Made by a program: the position numbers and the translations under genes. The notes beneath the pieces are model-generated. The model ran no database searches. It was given only the letters and a program-made list of their open reading frames with translations, and was not told the origin of the DNA. This document shows positions 1 through 10,435 of a stretch of 64,000 bases of DNA, in pieces (position 1 is the first letter of the stretch; each line of letters opens with the position of its first letter). The DNA is from Leptothoe kymatousa TAU-MAC 1615 (GTDB taxonomy: Bacteria; Cyanobacteriota; Cyanobacteriia; Phormidesmidales; Phormidesmidaceae): NCBI RefSeq assembly GCF_018739865.1, contig NZ_JADOER010000002.1, forward strand, positions 146,859-210,858, written 5' to 3'.

Positions 1-120
1 CGACGAGGGGGCGGCTATATTGACCGCTGTCGGGTCTTTTTCCAGCAGGGGGGACTGATTATTAAAGGGACGATTGAGCATTGGGGGGAATGCACTATAC
101 AGGAACTTAATGGTTGCTAA
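1..120 (+). CDS. 3' end of an unrecognised protein gene (partial)
   Basis: An open frame enters from the left edge and ends with TAA at 118-120, giving 39 residues. The stretch is protein-like, with alternating hydrophobic and charged residues (for example GYIDRCRVFFQQGG and LIIKGTIEHWGE) that would suit the last beta strands of a small domain. No family is recognised from this piece. Nothing of the start or upstream context is visible, so it could also be a chance open frame. Confidence 0.45.
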   Translation, partial: RRGGGYIDRCRVFFQQGGLIIKGTIEHWGECTIQELNGC

Positions 121-228
121 TTATGAAAGGGTGAATCGATCTGCAAATACACCGCTGCAGGCTGGTTCGAATCAGCACCACTTAGAGTTTTATCTTAGGT
201 GGAAGTACCCCGTATAAAAAGAGGCTAC

Positions 229-2433
229 TCATCGATTGCCAGTAGTTTGGGCGTCGTGGGAGTCGCCTTTTATGGCCGTAACTACGGCAATACTGGTTTT
301 CCAAGCGATGTTCGTGCTTAATGCCCGTGTGTACGCTTGTTGAATAACCGCTAGTTCCTTGGTAGCAAATGTTTGGGCCAGATGCTGCATATACTGAGAA
401 TCTTCACCAAACCATCGTGATTTAAGTTGCCGTGTGACTGCCAGGGTATTGGGCACTTGCATCAGTTCGATATCGGCGACCAAGCCGGTGCCTTTGAACC
501 AGCCAGGAATAGCCTCCACATCCCAGTATTTTTCCGGGTTGCTGGTGTAGAGGCCATCCTCGGCCTGCTGTAGCTGATGCAATATGGGTGGCGGCAGGGT
601 GTGCGGTGGCAGCAGGGTGTAGAGGCGTAGGGTGCGAAAAGGAATGGTTTCGGCCAAGACCATGCGGCCTTTGGGGGCCAGATGATGGGCCAGTTTTTTC
701 AACAGTTTTGGATGCCCTGAGCCGGATTGGAAGGCATTGCGGCCAACGATGCCATCGAATGTAACGTCGGGGGCTTGAGCTTTTAGGGTTTTGGGTAATG
801 CGGCCAGGGGCGTAGTCAAAAAAATGGGCCGGGCTAGGTCCGATAGTGTGTGGGCTTGTGCGGTTAGGGTTCGATGTATGTCTGCGGTGGGGGTGCGGGC
901 ATAGACGCCGCCTTCGGGGACCTGGCGCAGGGCTTCCCAGGTGAGTAGTCCGGCGTTGAGGTCGAGTAAAACGTGGTGCCGTTGGGGATTTAGGGTGGCG
1001 TAGATGAGATCGCACACCTGCCTGAGCCGCTCCCCCGCATTGCCTAAGGTGCGCTGTATCCATTGTTCCTGGGCCTGATCTGTGGGGCCGAATGTCAGTA
1101 CTTCGGGTAAATCCGCTGCCATGACAGCGGCGAGCTGGGCCTCGCGTTTACGGGCGACCTCAATCCGAATGGTGTCTTCATAGCCCTGGTTTGAGGGCTG
1201 GTAAAACACTTTGCCCTGGAGTCCGGTGGGTAAATATTGCTGCTCCACCCAGTGGTCTCGGTAGGCATGGGGATATAGATAGCCCTGTCCGTGGCCGAAT
1301 TCTTCCTTGTCTCGATTGGCATCCCGCAGGGGATTGGGGACATCGGCTTCCCGTTCTTTTTCCACCGTGTTGAGGGCATCGAAAAATCCCATGACACTGT
1401 TGGACTTGGGGCAGGTGGCGAGGTATAGGGCGGCCTGGGCTAGCGGGTAGCGCCCTTCGGGCATGCCCACGCGGTCAAAGGCCTGGGCACAGCCATTGGC
1501 CACCACCACGGCATTGGGATCCGCCAGACCAATATCTTCCCCGGCGAAAATTACCATGCGCCGAAAAATGTAGCGGGGGTCTTCGCCGGCGTACACCATG
1601 CGGGCCAGCCAGTATAGGGTGGCGTCAGGGTCCGAGCCCCGCATGCTTTTGATGAAGGCGCTGATGGTGTCGAAGTGGGCGTCGCCTTCTTTGTCGTACA
1701 GCACCGCCCGTTGCTGAATCGATTCTTCGGCTACGGCTAGCGAAATATGGGCATCGGGAGTGGTTTCTACGGCTAGTTCTAGGGCATTTAGCAGGGCACG
1801 GGCGTCGCCGTTGGCCACATTGACCAAATGGTCTAGGGCCTCGTCATCGATGTGGACGGCGCGTTTGCCATAGCCCCGGACCGGGTCGCTCAGCGTTTGC
1901 TGCACAATTTGGCGCAGGTCATCGGGCCCCAGGGGTTTGAGTTGAAACACCCGCGACCGACTCACCAGGGCTTTATTCACTTCAAAGTAGGGGTTTTCGG
2001 TGGTGGCCCCAATCAAAATTACGGTGCCGTTTTCCACCCAGGGCAGGAGGGCGTCCTGTTGGGCTTTGTTGAAACGGTGCACCTCATCGACAAATAAAAT
2101 GGTGCGCTGACCCTGCTGGCCTCGGAGATCTTGGGCGGTTGCGATCGCGCTGCGAATGTCCTTCACCCCCGCCAGCACCGCATTGATGGCAATAAAGTGG
2201 GCCTTTGTCGTATTCGCAATCACCTGGGCCAGGGTGGTCTTACCCGTGCCAGGGGGGCCATAGAACAACAGCGACGATACCTGATCCGCCTGAATCGCCC
2301 GTCGCAACAACCGACCGGGCCCAATGATGGCATCCTGACCCACATACTCATCCAAATGGCGCGGACGCATGCGGGCCGCCAAGGGCGCTTCAGAGGCAAT
2401 TAAAGACTGTCGACGTTGCTCAAATAAATCCAT
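229..2433 (-). CDS. rarA: RarA/MgsA-type AAA+ ATPase fused to a C-terminal methyltransferase-like domain
   Basis: The N-terminal ~430 residues match the replication-associated recombination protein RarA (MgsA/WRNIP1 family), a clamp-loader-like AAA+ ATPase acting at stalled forks. Walker A is GPPGTGKT at residues 59-66 and Walker B is TILFVDEVH at 111-119, followed by the sensor 1 region (LIGATTENP). Bacterial RarA is usually ~430-450 aa. This protein is 734 aa, and the extra ~290 residues look like a degenerate Rossmann methyltransferase ([15 protein letters not shown]; later a KGRMVLAE segment). Such long forms occur in cyanobacteria as far as I know. The catalytic state of the tail is unknown. 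It is transcribed towards the left edge, downstream of psaL but separated by a terminator. The ATPase call is firm; the tail call is an inference from sequence style. Confidence 0.88.
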   Translation of the reverse strand: MDLFEQRRQSLIASEAPLAARMRPRHLDEYVGQDAIIGPGRLLRRAIQADQVSSLLFYGPPGTGKTTLAQVIANTTKAHFIAINAVLAGVKDIRSAIATAQDLRGQQGQRTILFVDEVHRFNKAQQDALLPWVENGTVILIGATTENPYFEVNKALVSRSRVFQLKPLGPDDLRQIVQQTLSDPVRGYGKRAVHIDDEALDHLVNVANGDARALLNALELAVETTPDAHISLAVAEESIQQRAVLYDKEGDAHFDTISAFIKSMRGSDPDATLYWLARMVYAGEDPRYIFRRMVIFAGEDIGLADPNAVVVANGCAQAFDRVGMPEGRYPLAQAALYLATCPKSNSVMGFFDALNTVEKEREADVPNPLRDANRDKEEFGHGQGYLYPHAYRDHWVEQQYLPTGLQGKVFYQPSNQGYEDTIRIEVARKREAQLAAVMAADLPEVLTFGPTDQAQEQWIQRTLGNAGERLRQVCDLIYATLNPQRHHVLLDLNAGLLTWEALRQVPEGGVYARTPTADIHRTLTAQAHTLSDLARPIFLTTPLAALPKTLKAQAPDVTFDGIVGRNAFQSGSGHPKLLKKLAHHLAPKGRMVLAETIPFRTLRLYTLLPPHTLPPPILHQLQQAEDGLYTSNPEKYWDVEAIPGWFKGTGLVADIELMQVPNTLAVTRQLKSRWFGEDSQYMQHLAQTFATKELAVIQQAYTRALSTNIAWKTSIAVVTAIKGDSHDAQTTGNR

Positions 2434-2489
2434 AGATCTAGTATCGTTGCCGATTTAGCCCATGTATCGATTTACCAAAACCTGAAAAC

Positions 2490-2519
2490 TAAAAAACGCT
2501 CCCAATATGGGAGCGTTTT
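2490..2519 (-). terminator. Rho-independent terminator after psaL
   Basis: A perfect stem AAACGCTCCC / GGGAGCGTTT with a 4-6 nt loop lies just beyond the psaL stop codon on the minus strand and is followed by a run of T in that direction. It separates psaL from the rarA start at 2433. Confidence 0.85.
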
Positions 2520-2563
2520 ACATAGATTGAGGCTGGGTTAGTTAACTAACACTCAGTCCGAAA

Positions 2564-3055
2564 CTATGAGGACCAGATACCACCAGCAACTTCTTGCAGA
2601 GGTAGTAAGTGGGGAGTCTGGCAAAGCAGATAGGCAAAGAATGCACCACTGCAGCCACCCACTAGGAAGCCGCTAGCAAAGTTGCTCCACCCTTCGCGAG
2701 TAGAAAATGCTTCAGGAGGATTGGGAGTTGTCAGCGTACCTTCAGGGCCAGCAGGATTAGCCGCACTGTAGATAGAAATTGCAACAGTCAGAATAAAGAC
2801 AAAACTAACAGCTGCAATCACACCAGCCACAGCACCATAATCAGTGGCGCGGAGGGGACCCAGAATAGCAAAAGGACCGTAGAACCAGTAACCGTGAGCA
2901 ACGCCTACTTCTAGGCCACGGCTAAATGGAGACAAACCTGCACGGTAAGCAGGCAAATTATTAATGTAAGTACGTGCAACCGCAGAGGAGTTAATCGGAG
3001 TCGCAACGTTACCCACTTCGGGGGCTCCAGTTGCGCTTGCAAAACTAGTTGCCAT
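2564..3055 (-). CDS. psaL: Photosystem I reaction centre subunit XI (PsaL)
   Basis: 163 residues, the usual length of cyanobacterial PsaL, the thylakoid membrane subunit at the trimerisation or oligomerisation face of photosystem I. The family signature GLEVGVAHGYWFYGPFAILG, followed by PLRATD, is present near residues 48-73. Two or three membrane segments follow (AVAGVIAAVSFVFILTVAI and the C-terminal FASGFLVGGCSGAFFAYLL). Start ATG at 3055 is preceded by AGGAAGA seven bases upstream, a good ribosome binding site. The gene appears monocistronic: it ends at a strong hairpin, and no psaI was found next to it. The C-terminus is short, so nothing in it clearly decides trimer versus tetramer assembly. 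Confidence 0.96.
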   Translation of the reverse strand: MATSFASATGAPEVGNVATPINSSAVARTYINNLPAYRAGLSPFSRGLEVGVAHGYWFYGPFAILGPLRATDYGAVAGVIAAVSFVFILTVAISIYSAANPAGPEGTLTTPNPPEAFSTREGWSNFASGFLVGGCSGAFFAYLLCQTPHLLPLQEVAGGIWSS

Positions 3056-3577
3056 AAGAACGTCTTCCTATGTAATGGACAGTCGTAAGACGGGAAATTC
3101 GAACTTGCCGTTGCTATGCAGCAACGCCCATACAACGCAAACCAAACCGTTGAGGCTTTAGGCCATTTCAGTACCGCCGCTTCTACGCAATCACAGAAAC
3201 AGAGCACCGACATGGCACATCGGCTGCATCTGAGGCCAATATTCTCATAGAAGCTCCCCGAAGATGGTGAATGCAACAGGTTTGTTAAGTACGAACGGGT
3301 ATAACGTTAAATTACTTAACAGTCTGGCGCTGTGGTCTGCCGTCTGGAAAACCCATGGGAAAATCCTGGGGATAGGCCAGGGCCTATCCTGCCGCAATGC
3401 TTATGGGGCAGAAGATGTAGCCACAGCAGCTCCTAAGATTTCGGCCCACTTCCATAGACTTCGCCTGACTACGCTGATGTAGTTAGTGCCGACATCGGCT
3501 TCGTAAAAGTCATAGTCGTTGATAGTTTGACTGGCCACAATCTAGGGGTGAAGTATCCGTTGCCCTGTGGAGTTGGT
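3056..3577. other. Divergent upstream region between psaL and a membrane-protein gene
   Basis: About 520 bases without a convincing gene. It must hold the psaL promoter and leader on the minus strand and the promoter of the large membrane protein on the plus strand. Open frames here lack ribosome binding sites and protein-like composition. I could not assign -10/-35 or light-response (HLR1) elements with confidence. Confidence 0.4.
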
Positions 3578-6500
3578 ATGTGGCTGAAAATTCCCATTGA
3601 TCTTGAAACTGACGCTGCCAACGTTCATCTACTGAGGGAGCTAGATCGTTGGATCGCACTGGGGCTACTGAGTGAAGGGCAGGCCATCAATCTTGGCCGT
3701 CAGCTATCAAGCTCGTTGCCGATTTCCCAAAGGACGGCTGATGTCGTCGCCCATGAAAATCTCGCGGACCCCAAGCCAACCAAGCCCAGAGAGCCCATCT
3801 TTGCTGGGTTTAAGTCCCGGTTGGTGCAGTCATTTCTTGAGGAATTAAGCGTTCTGTGGCTGCTGTTTTTGGGGGTGTTTTTGGTCGTCGTGTCGTCGGC
3901 CGTGCTGGCGGCAAGTCGGTGGCAGTCTTTTTCAGTCGTGGGGCAATATTCCATTCTGTTGCTTTACACCCTTGCGTTTGGTGGGGTGAGCTATTGGGCT
4001 GGGACGCGCAGCCAGTTAAAAACAACCGCTCAAATGCTCAAAGCGGCAACACTGTTACTGATTCCATTGAATATGTGGATGATGGATGCCCTGGGGGTGG
4101 TTGCAGCTTCTAGGGTTCTCGCTGTTCTAGCGGGGGTGGGGTTGAGCGGTCTGACCCTGGTGCTGACCGCTGAGCGTCGAGCCGGGGGCAACCTTGTTGG
4201 CTTGAGTTGGCTCCATTGGGGTTGGGGGATGGCGGGTTGGCCCTTGGCCGCAGCCTATGTGGGGACGGTGGGTAGCGCCGTAAATCATTTATTGGGTGTT
4301 CGGGCCAACGATCGGGGTGGGGATACTACAGCGGATGCTCGGGGCCAACTGCCAGGGATTTTAATTGCCCTATCCCTTGCCATACTGCTGCTGCGTAGCT
4401 GGTGGATAGCCCAGGTGCCTTTGGCTCAGCTTGGCTTGGCATTGGGTGTCTGTGGATGGATGCTATGTCGTCTGAACTATCCAATTTGGTCTCGGTTGGG
4501 GGCGGGGCTGCTGGTGTTGGGCTGGCTGGGGACTGCGGGGGAGCAGCCACTGCAGGCTATGGGGGTGAGTGGTTTAGCCATTTGGCTATTGCGTCAGCGG
4601 TTACAGCAGTCGATGCCAGAACGTCAACAGGTAAGCACATTGGCCACACTGTGGCTGGTTGGGTTTCAGGCGGTTGGTTGGGGCTGGTTGGTTTGGCCCG
4701 TTGTTTGGCGCCAAGGGCTGCTGGCTTTTTTGGGGCAGTTTAGTGTGCAACCTGTCAGCGCGCTTAATTTTGCAGGGCTTTGGTTATTTGGTTATGTAGC
4801 GCTGATGCTGTGGTTTTCCAGGCGGTTTCGCCGTCAGGGGCAGGCCGCTTGGTCTGGGGTGACGGACCGTTTAACGGTGGGCTTCAGCTTGCTACTGGTG
4901 CTGTTGAACGTCACTCAGGTTGAGTCTTTTTTGTTTACGTTCAGTTTGGTGGGGCTGGCGGCTACGTTAGGGTGCCTGGCTCGCCTGCGTCAACCTGCCA
5001 TGGGTCTGGTTTATGCCACCCATGGTGCGGCCTTAGCCACGGGGGTAAGTGGTTTGTATGTTGTGAGTGAGCAGCTGGGGGGCTGGGCCCAGGGGCAATG
5101 GGCGACGGTCTGGGTTGGATTAACGCTGGTGGAATGGGCCATTAGTGTGGCCAGCCATCGTTATCCTGGGTGCCGTCGAGCTGCTTGGTCTGTTGGCATT
5201 GGTTTAAGTGCCATTGGGTATTGTTTATTTTTGAATAGCTGGGACGGTGGGTGGAATCTGGCCTGGATATTAGTGCCCAGTATGTTGACGGTGATGGCCT
5301 ATCGGCCGCCGTTTGAACGCCCTAAGCAGGCGACTAGGCTGGCGGTGTTGACCTTGGTGGGGCAGTTGATTTTGCTGCGGTCTTGGCCCATGGCAACGGT
5401 GGCTTTGGGGTTGGGGGCTGGGCTGCTTTGGGCCCACAGCCGTCGTTGGCCCACCCAGCGTGCATTGCCAGTATTTTCCATGGGCGCTGCTGTGGGCTGT
5501 ATCCATGCAGGGGCTATTTGGCTGTGGTTACTGGATGCTCCGTGGCCCTATGGTGTGGGGCATTTCTTTTTGGTGGTGGCGGTGGTGGCCTCTGGGTTGA
5601 CGATTTTGGCCCAGCTCCTGGCTCGTCGGTCGGGCAAATTATTTGCCAACTATTGCCTGGCCAGCCGTAGTTGGAGTTGCGGTCTTGCTTGGGGCTTGGC
5701 CTTGGGGCTGACGGGGCTGTTGACGGCAGATTTAAGTATTGCTGCCCCTAGGGCAATACAACCCTTATCCACAGATGGGCAAATATTGGTGCAGTATGGC
5801 CTAGGGGCCATGGCGTTGGTGCTCGCTCGCTTGAGCGTGGCTCGCCTGCGCAGCTGGTGGGAGCTGGCCTATGGGGTGGGTCTAGTGATCTCCATGGGAA
5901 TTGCCTTGGCCCAGGGGGCTGTGCAGCCAGCTGCGATCGCAATGGCCATGGTGGCCCTGGCCCTGACCACCCAGCTGATGGGAACGGTGTTGGTAACGAA
6001 AAAACAAGGCACCTATCCGGTGAGCTGGCACTACATCCCCCTGGCCTATGGGGCCCTGGGGCTGGTTTTGGGCCATGCCAGCTTTACCGCCACCACGGGC
6101 TTTTATGCTGCCGTAGTGGGCATTGTGGCTGTGGCCATTGGCCGTCGCCAGCCCCATTTACGCCGGTTGGGCTATGGCGGTTTGGGGCTATTGTCTTTGG
6201 GGTTGTACGAACTGGTGGTCTATCGAATGCTGCAGGCAAGCGGTGGCGCCGCGGGGGATGGACTGACCCTATTGGCCTTGGTGGGGGCTGCGATCGCCGT
6301 GATCTATCTCCTGTGTCAACGCTGGATTCAGCGGTTTAGCCACCTCCCCCCTGTCGGTATTGCCCTGGCTGCACGACTGCACTGGATGCTCGGCGTCGCC
6401 CTGGCCACCCTGGCCATGGTTAGTGGCCATAGCCGTTCCGGCGTATGGCTGTGGCTAGGGGTGGCCACAGTGTTAGGCACACATGCTTTGCTCAAAGGCA

Positions 6501-7441
6501 ATGCCCGGTGGTTTCCCATCAATGGTCTGTCCCAGGCCCAGGCAACGTCTCCTCTCCCAGAGGGGCAACCAGACGGTCAACCAGACCTTCAACCAGACAA
6601 GGCCTATAGCCAATGGACCTGGAGTGGGTTGACCATTGCCACGGTGGCGATGCCCTATGGTTTAGAGCAACTGGTGGCCAACCTCCACTGGATTCGTGGT
6701 TGGGGCTCCTTGGGGCTGTGTGTCGTGAGTTTAATTATTTATCAGCTGCCTTGGCAGCGTTGGGGATGGCCGGTGCGCCCCTGGCGACGCATGGCCCTGG
6801 GGTGGCCCATGCTGGGGATATTGTTTAGTCTGACCGCTGCGAAGACCCAGAGTTTGCTATTGGTGGGTGCCTTTTATGCCGTCATGGCTCAACGGCTGAG
6901 GGCCGTGCGTCTCAGTTACCTCAGTCTGATTTTGTTCAACGCCAGTTGGGGACGCTATCTGCTGGCCCAGGGATGGTTCACCTTGCTGTGGTTAGTCACC
7001 ATGGTCAGTGCATCTGCTTTGTACATTTTAGAAGTGGATCCCCGCTGGCAACCCATTACCCTGCGAAAAGAACGGCACTATCTTCGCAGTGCCGCCACCT
7101 TTTTAATCGGGATAACCGCCATCTATCAAGCCGAGGTGGCCGCCACCCCATCTATGGTGCTCTTTTTTATCGGAGCCAGCTTGTTAATCAGCATCGGGTT
7201 TGTGCTCTTAGGGCTGGCAAATCAGGTGCGGGCTTACCTATATGTGGGGACCCTCACCTTCATCTTGCAAATATGGCGCACTATCATGATGTTTATCCGC
7301 ACCGATGGCAGTACGCTTTGGGCCGTGGGCATTGTTCTGGGAATTGCCTTAATTTGGATCGCCGCCACCTTTGAGTCCCGTCGCACCCAAGTTAGAGATT
7401 TACTCAGACAGTGGTCTACCATGCTGCACCATTGGGACTAA
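3578..7441 (+). CDS. Giant polytopic membrane protein, DUF2157-like
   Basis: The frame runs from 3527, but the preferred start is the ATG at 3578 (MWLKIPIDLETD), giving about 1287 residues. The first ~90 residues are soluble and helical (LLRELDRWIALGLLSEGQAINLG), resembling the N-terminal region of DUF2157-type proteins. The rest consists of dozens of hydrophobic segments rich in Gly, Leu, Trp and Ala, with a short soluble loop near residues 1000-1020 that carries repeated GQPDGQPDLQPD. Large proteins of this sort occur in cyanobacteria, and their function is unknown. It probably sits in the plasma or thylakoid membrane. The next gene follows after 21 bases on the same strand, so the two may be co-transcribed. 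No catalytic motif was seen. Confidence 0.8.
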   Translation: MWLKIPIDLETDAANVHLLRELDRWIALGLLSEGQAINLGRQLSSSLPISQRTADVVAHENLADPKPTKPREPIFAGFKSRLVQSFLEELSVLWLLFLGVFLVVVSSAVLAASRWQSFSVVGQYSILLLYTLAFGGVSYWAGTRSQLKTTAQMLKAATLLLIPLNMWMMDALGVVAASRVLAVLAGVGLSGLTLVLTAERRAGGNLVGLSWLHWGWGMAGWPLAAAYVGTVGSAVNHLLGVRANDRGGDTTADARGQLPGILIALSLAILLLRSWWIAQVPLAQLGLALGVCGWMLCRLNYPIWSRLGAGLLVLGWLGTAGEQPLQAMGVSGLAIWLLRQRLQQSMPERQQVSTLATLWLVGFQAVGWGWLVWPVVWRQGLLAFLGQFSVQPVSALNFAGLWLFGYVALMLWFSRRFRRQGQAAWSGVTDRLTVGFSLLLVLLNVTQVESFLFTFSLVGLAATLGCLARLRQPAMGLVYATHGAALATGVSGLYVVSEQLGGWAQGQWATVWVGLTLVEWAISVASHRYPGCRRAAWSVGIGLSAIGYCLFLNSWDGGWNLAWILVPSMLTVMAYRPPFERPKQATRLAVLTLVGQLILLRSWPMATVALGLGAGLLWAHSRRWPTQRALPVFSMGAAVGCIHAGAIWLWLLDAPWPYGVGHFFLVVAVVASGLTILAQLLARRSGKLFANYCLASRSWSCGLAWGLALGLTGLLTADLSIAAPRAIQPLSTDGQILVQYGLGAMALVLARLSVARLRSWWELAYGVGLVISMGIALAQGAVQPAAIAMAMVALALTTQLMGTVLVTKKQGTYPVSWHYIPLAYGALGLVLGHASFTATTGFYAAVVGIVAVAIGRRQPHLRRLGYGGLGLLSLGLYELVVYRMLQASGGAAGDGLTLLALVGAAIAVIYLLCQRWIQRFSHLPPVGIALAARLHWMLGVALATLAMVSGHSRSGVWLWLGVATVLGTHALLKGNARWFPINGLSQAQATSPLPEGQPDGQPDLQPDKAYSQWTWSGLTIATVAMPYGLEQLVANLHWIRGWGSLGLCVVSLIIYQLPWQRWGWPVRPWRRMALGWPMLGILFSLTAAKTQSLLLVGAFYAVMAQRLRAVRLSYLSLILFNASWGRYLLAQGWFTLLWLVTMVSASALYILEVDPRWQPITLRKERHYLRSAATFLIGITAIYQAEVAATPSMVLFFIGASLLISIGFVLLGLANQVRAYLYVGTLTFILQIWRTIMMFIRTDGSTLWAVGIVLGIALIWIAATFESRRTQVRDLLRQWSTMLHHWD

Positions 7442-7462
7442 TCACCCCCCAACACGCCTCCT

Positions 7463-8308
7463 GTGATCTCCATGGCCACCAATTTGGACAAAATGTTGCA
7501 GTTTATTGATGACTATCAGCATCAGCGTCCTCAAAGTTCCTCAATTCAGGTGGTGCGTTCATTGCGGGCCTATACTCGGCCAGCCTATGCCAATAAATTT
7601 TGGGAGATGGTTGCTGGCAATAACCCTAAATTTATTCGGGGAGAATTGGACGACCAAACCGTAGTCCTCATGGGCCAGAGCATTGATTTTGCCCACTTTA
7701 TGGCCGCCCTATCGGATCAAACCTGGGGGGGGAACCTCAGGTCTACCCTCACCGATGGGGTGCTGTGGCTAATGTCCAAAGCCGTTACGGGGCGAGGCTA
7801 CGACAGCCGCGAATATACTGCGGCCATTGGCGATACAGCCCAGCCCATTGAGGTCTATCTCGATAAATATGGCCCGGACAGCTATAAACCGGAGGTGTTG
7901 GCCGAGCTATTGACTAAATTTGCGTCTGACCAAGACTATGCCTCTGATTTAGTCGCCTTTGTGGTCGGGCGGCTGCTATACGAAAACCCCACCCTATCGG
8001 TGAGGGATGCCATCTTAGAGGCCAGTTGGTTTAATTATTCTGATACGGTGCGGCGTTATCTTGTGGAGATGTTTGGGGCACGGCTATCTCACAATCGGCA
8101 AATTGTGAACGGTGTGCAGGTGAGGCAGCGAATTAAGGAACGCATTCGCGCTTACCTGATTATTAAGCGAGATGTGCTGAAGGGCAGTGTATTTAATCGC
8201 ACCTATCGAAAACAGATACGTCCGGCTTTGATTGATCACGCTAGCGATTACTTTATCCATTACCTGCAGCAATCATTGGTCTATCACTATCAATTGTCTG
8301 AGCGTTAA
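7463..8308 (+). CDS. Conserved hypothetical protein, function unknown
   Basis: The frame opens with GTG at 7463, but the ATG at 7472 (MATNLDKMLQFIDDY) is the more likely start, giving 278 residues. The protein is soluble, with no signal peptide or membrane segment, mixed helical and moderately basic towards the C-terminus (RQRIKERIRAYLIIKRDVLKG). It follows the giant membrane protein by 21-30 bases and ends at a terminator hairpin, so the two form a likely two-gene unit. I do not recognise the family. Confidence 0.75.
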   Translation: MISMATNLDKMLQFIDDYQHQRPQSSSIQVVRSLRAYTRPAYANKFWEMVAGNNPKFIRGELDDQTVVLMGQSIDFAHFMAALSDQTWGGNLRSTLTDGVLWLMSKAVTGRGYDSREYTAAIGDTAQPIEVYLDKYGPDSYKPEVLAELLTKFASDQDYASDLVAFVVGRLLYENPTLSVRDAILEASWFNYSDTVRRYLVEMFGARLSHNRQIVNGVQVRQRIKERIRAYLIIKRDVLKGSVFNRTYRKQIRPALIDHASDYFIHYLQQSLVYHYQLSER

Positions 8309-8377
8309 GCAAAAGCATTGACGCGCCTAACCAATGTGATCAACCGATAAGAATCATGCATAATAATTCACCAAAAG

Positions 8378-8408
8378 AAAAATCGGCCCTGAATCAGGAG
8401 CCGATTTT
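8378..8408 (+). terminator. Rho-independent terminator
   Basis: Stem AAAATCGGC / GCCGATTTT with an extra inner CCT/AGG pairing lies about 70 bases after the stop of the preceding gene. The stem itself supplies the T run on the plus strand. Confidence 0.75.
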
Positions 8409-8887
8409 ATAAGTCTTTTGACTTTGCGTTTATCTCTCATTTGGAGGTGTTCGAAAATGCGTTTTGCGCACTGTCTAATTAATCTCCGTAGAATATTGTA
8501 ACAATCAGTACAGTTTTTTCTGTGATGAATCTTCACTAAATTCCGATAAGTTCTTGCTAAGGATGGTCCGTAACCTTACTTAACGGTTGCTGCTCCACGG
8601 GTCTATCCTCCAAAACTAATTTCTGGAATTAGCGATAAAAGTCAAGAAATCTTGATGTTTGGCCCCTGGAATCTGGTTTTGGTCTGTACATTTACCGATG
8701 ATCGGTCGTTCTATTTAGCCAAACGCTGTTCCACTCTGATTGACGAACGGCTAGGCTGCATCTGGAATTTTGTGGGTATTGCTGCTCCCCGATATGATTT
8801 CATGTAAGGCATGCTGATGCTGCGCGTTTTACAGGGCGGTCCATGCTCTTCTAACGCGGCACGAGCTTTTTTACCCTGGCAACTCCC
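8409..8887. other. Intergenic region upstream of rnz
   Basis: About 480 bases. A 14-codon frame at about 8457-8501 sits behind a strong GGAGGT ribosome-binding-like sequence (at about 8441), which could be a leader peptide or chance. No tRNA, repeat or longer gene is visible. The promoter of rnz should lie in its right part. Confidence 0.35.
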
Positions 8888-9823
8888 TTGCAAATTACTT
8901 TTCTTGGAACTAGTTCTGGTGTTCCCACGCGGGCTCGCAATGTGTCTAGCGTTGCTCTGCGGCTACCCCAACGGGCTGAGGTTTGGTTGTTTGACTGTGG
9001 CGAAGGGACCCAGCATCAGTTTTTAAGAAGCGACCTCAAGTCTAGTCAGATTCGTCGCATTTTTGTGACCCACATGCATGGGGATCATATTTTTGGTCTG
9101 ATGGGGTTGTTGGCTAGCTGTGGGTTAGCGGGGAATGTATCGCGGATTGATATTTATGGTCCGCCGAAGTTAAACGAGTATTTGCAGGCCTGTCGCCGAT
9201 ATTCCCAAACTCATTTTTCTTATCCCATTAAGGTGCATACGGTGGAGCCGGGGAAGGTGCTGGATGAGGGTGAGTTTTCGGTGTACTGCCAGCGTTTAGA
9301 GCATCGGGTGCCTGCGTTTGGTTATCGGGTGGTGGAAAAAGATCGCTCTGGGCAATTTGATGTGAAACGGGCGGCATCGTTGGGGATTCCCCCTGGCCCC
9401 ATCTATGGTCGGCTGAAACGGGGTGAGGCCGTTACCTTAGGGGATGGTCGGGTGATTAATGGGGCCGATCTATGTGGAGATACGATTCAAGGCCGTAAGC
9501 TGGTGTACTGCACCGATACCATCTTTTGCGATCGCGCCATTGAGCTATCTGAGCACGCCAGTGTGCTCATCCATGAATCCACCTTTGCCCATCAGGATGC
9601 TGAGCTTGCCTATCAGCGGCTACACTCCACTTCGACCATGGCAGCCCAAGTGGCCCTCGCAGCCCAGGCACAGCAGCTAATTTTGACCCACTTTAGCCCT
9701 CGCTATGCACCGGGAAACAGTCTCCAACTGAAGGATTTGCTAGCAGAGGCCAAAGCCATTTTTCCCAATACCCTCATGGCCCACGATTTCTTTGTTCACA
9801 ATGTAGCGCGAGTAGTGGCCTAG
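8888..9823 (+). CDS. rnz: Ribonuclease Z
   Basis: 311 residues, the normal length of a short-form RNase Z, the metallo-beta-lactamase-fold endonuclease that trims tRNA 3' trailers. The zinc motif HMHGDH is at residues 62-67, and later ligands appear in LIHESTF and LTHFSPRY. The protein must start at the TTG at 8888. The in-frame stop at 8852 leaves only this TTG or a CTG at 8876, and the N-terminus from the TTG ([14 protein letters not shown]) is that of the family. A TTG start implies modest translation. No operon partner lies close downstream. Confidence 0.95.
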   Translation: MQITFLGTSSGVPTRARNVSSVALRLPQRAEVWLFDCGEGTQHQFLRSDLKSSQIRRIFVTHMHGDHIFGLMGLLASCGLAGNVSRIDIYGPPKLNEYLQACRRYSQTHFSYPIKVHTVEPGKVLDEGEFSVYCQRLEHRVPAFGYRVVEKDRSGQFDVKRAASLGIPPGPIYGRLKRGEAVTLGDGRVINGADLCGDTIQGRKLVYCTDTIFCDRAIELSEHASVLIHESTFAHQDAELAYQRLHSTSTMAAQVALAAQAQQLILTHFSPRYAPGNSLQLKDLLAEAKAIFPNTLMAHDFFVHNVARVVA

Positions 9824-10435
9824 TCGGTTGCGATGTGCCACCGGGCGTGTGAGATCGCTACCCTGACTGATTGGGGATCGATATTTCCTGGGAGCGGCTT
9901 TTCGGCAAAGGAGCCTGAGGCAAAAAAAGCTTTTGCGTGGCATCGCTAAGGAGAAATGACTGTGGCTTGCTGAGATACTTAATCGTCTTTTCACGCCAGT
10001 ATCACTCCAGAGCCATTCAATATCTCTTTAGTGCCATCAATGACTATGTTGTTGCCTTTGTCGCAATCAGTGAAATGAGTCCATAGAGACCTGTGATTGT
10101 GACCACTGTATCTGTGTTAAAAAGATCTTATACTTTTGCCCAGTGATTAGATGCTGAGGGCAACAGCACAGATATAAATTGGGCCGAAGTGCCGTGCAAT
10201 CGGCTCGACAACGTCTTTGTGTTGTACCCATGGAGTATGCGGCTGTTACTAAGTGCTAAAACTAATGTAATCTTCCACTAGTTTCAGCAGCGTGCTCTTA
10301 AGCTATAGTTGCTTCAGAGAAAAAGATCGGTTGGTAACTTTTGTTTCTAGTATTAACGAATTTTCACGTTTTTCCATTGACATTTTCCTTCTCGAAACTT
10401 CCCTCTGTATATCCCTTAAGTTTTGGAGACAATTT
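9824..10435. other. Long leader/intergenic region upstream of the RRM gene
   Basis: About 610 bases with no convincing gene. Cyanobacterial RRM protein genes of this type often have long, A/T-rich 5' untranslated leaders linked to cold control. The stretch 10260-10435 has that character and ends in a GGAGAC ribosome binding site at about 10425. No RNA gene is recognised. Confidence 0.4.

Noticed and set aside
130..185. tRNA-like 3' half with CTGCAAA (Cys-type anticodon loop) and GCTGGTTCGAATCAGC (T-arm-like)
   Set aside because: The T-arm is one pair short, no matching acceptor or D-arm is found upstream, and the anticodon stem does not pair. At best it is a decayed tRNA fragment.
422..1063. 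Long minus-strand frame inside rarA
   Set aside because: Overlaps the convincing RarA fusion frame, and its Pro/His/Arg/Ser-rich composition is that of a shadow frame.
5857..6339. 160-codon plus frame within the giant membrane protein
   Set aside because: Gly/Cys/His-rich shadow of the membrane-protein frame in another phase.
8457..8501. 14-codon frame behind GGAGGT
   Set aside because: Too short to support without expression or conservation data.
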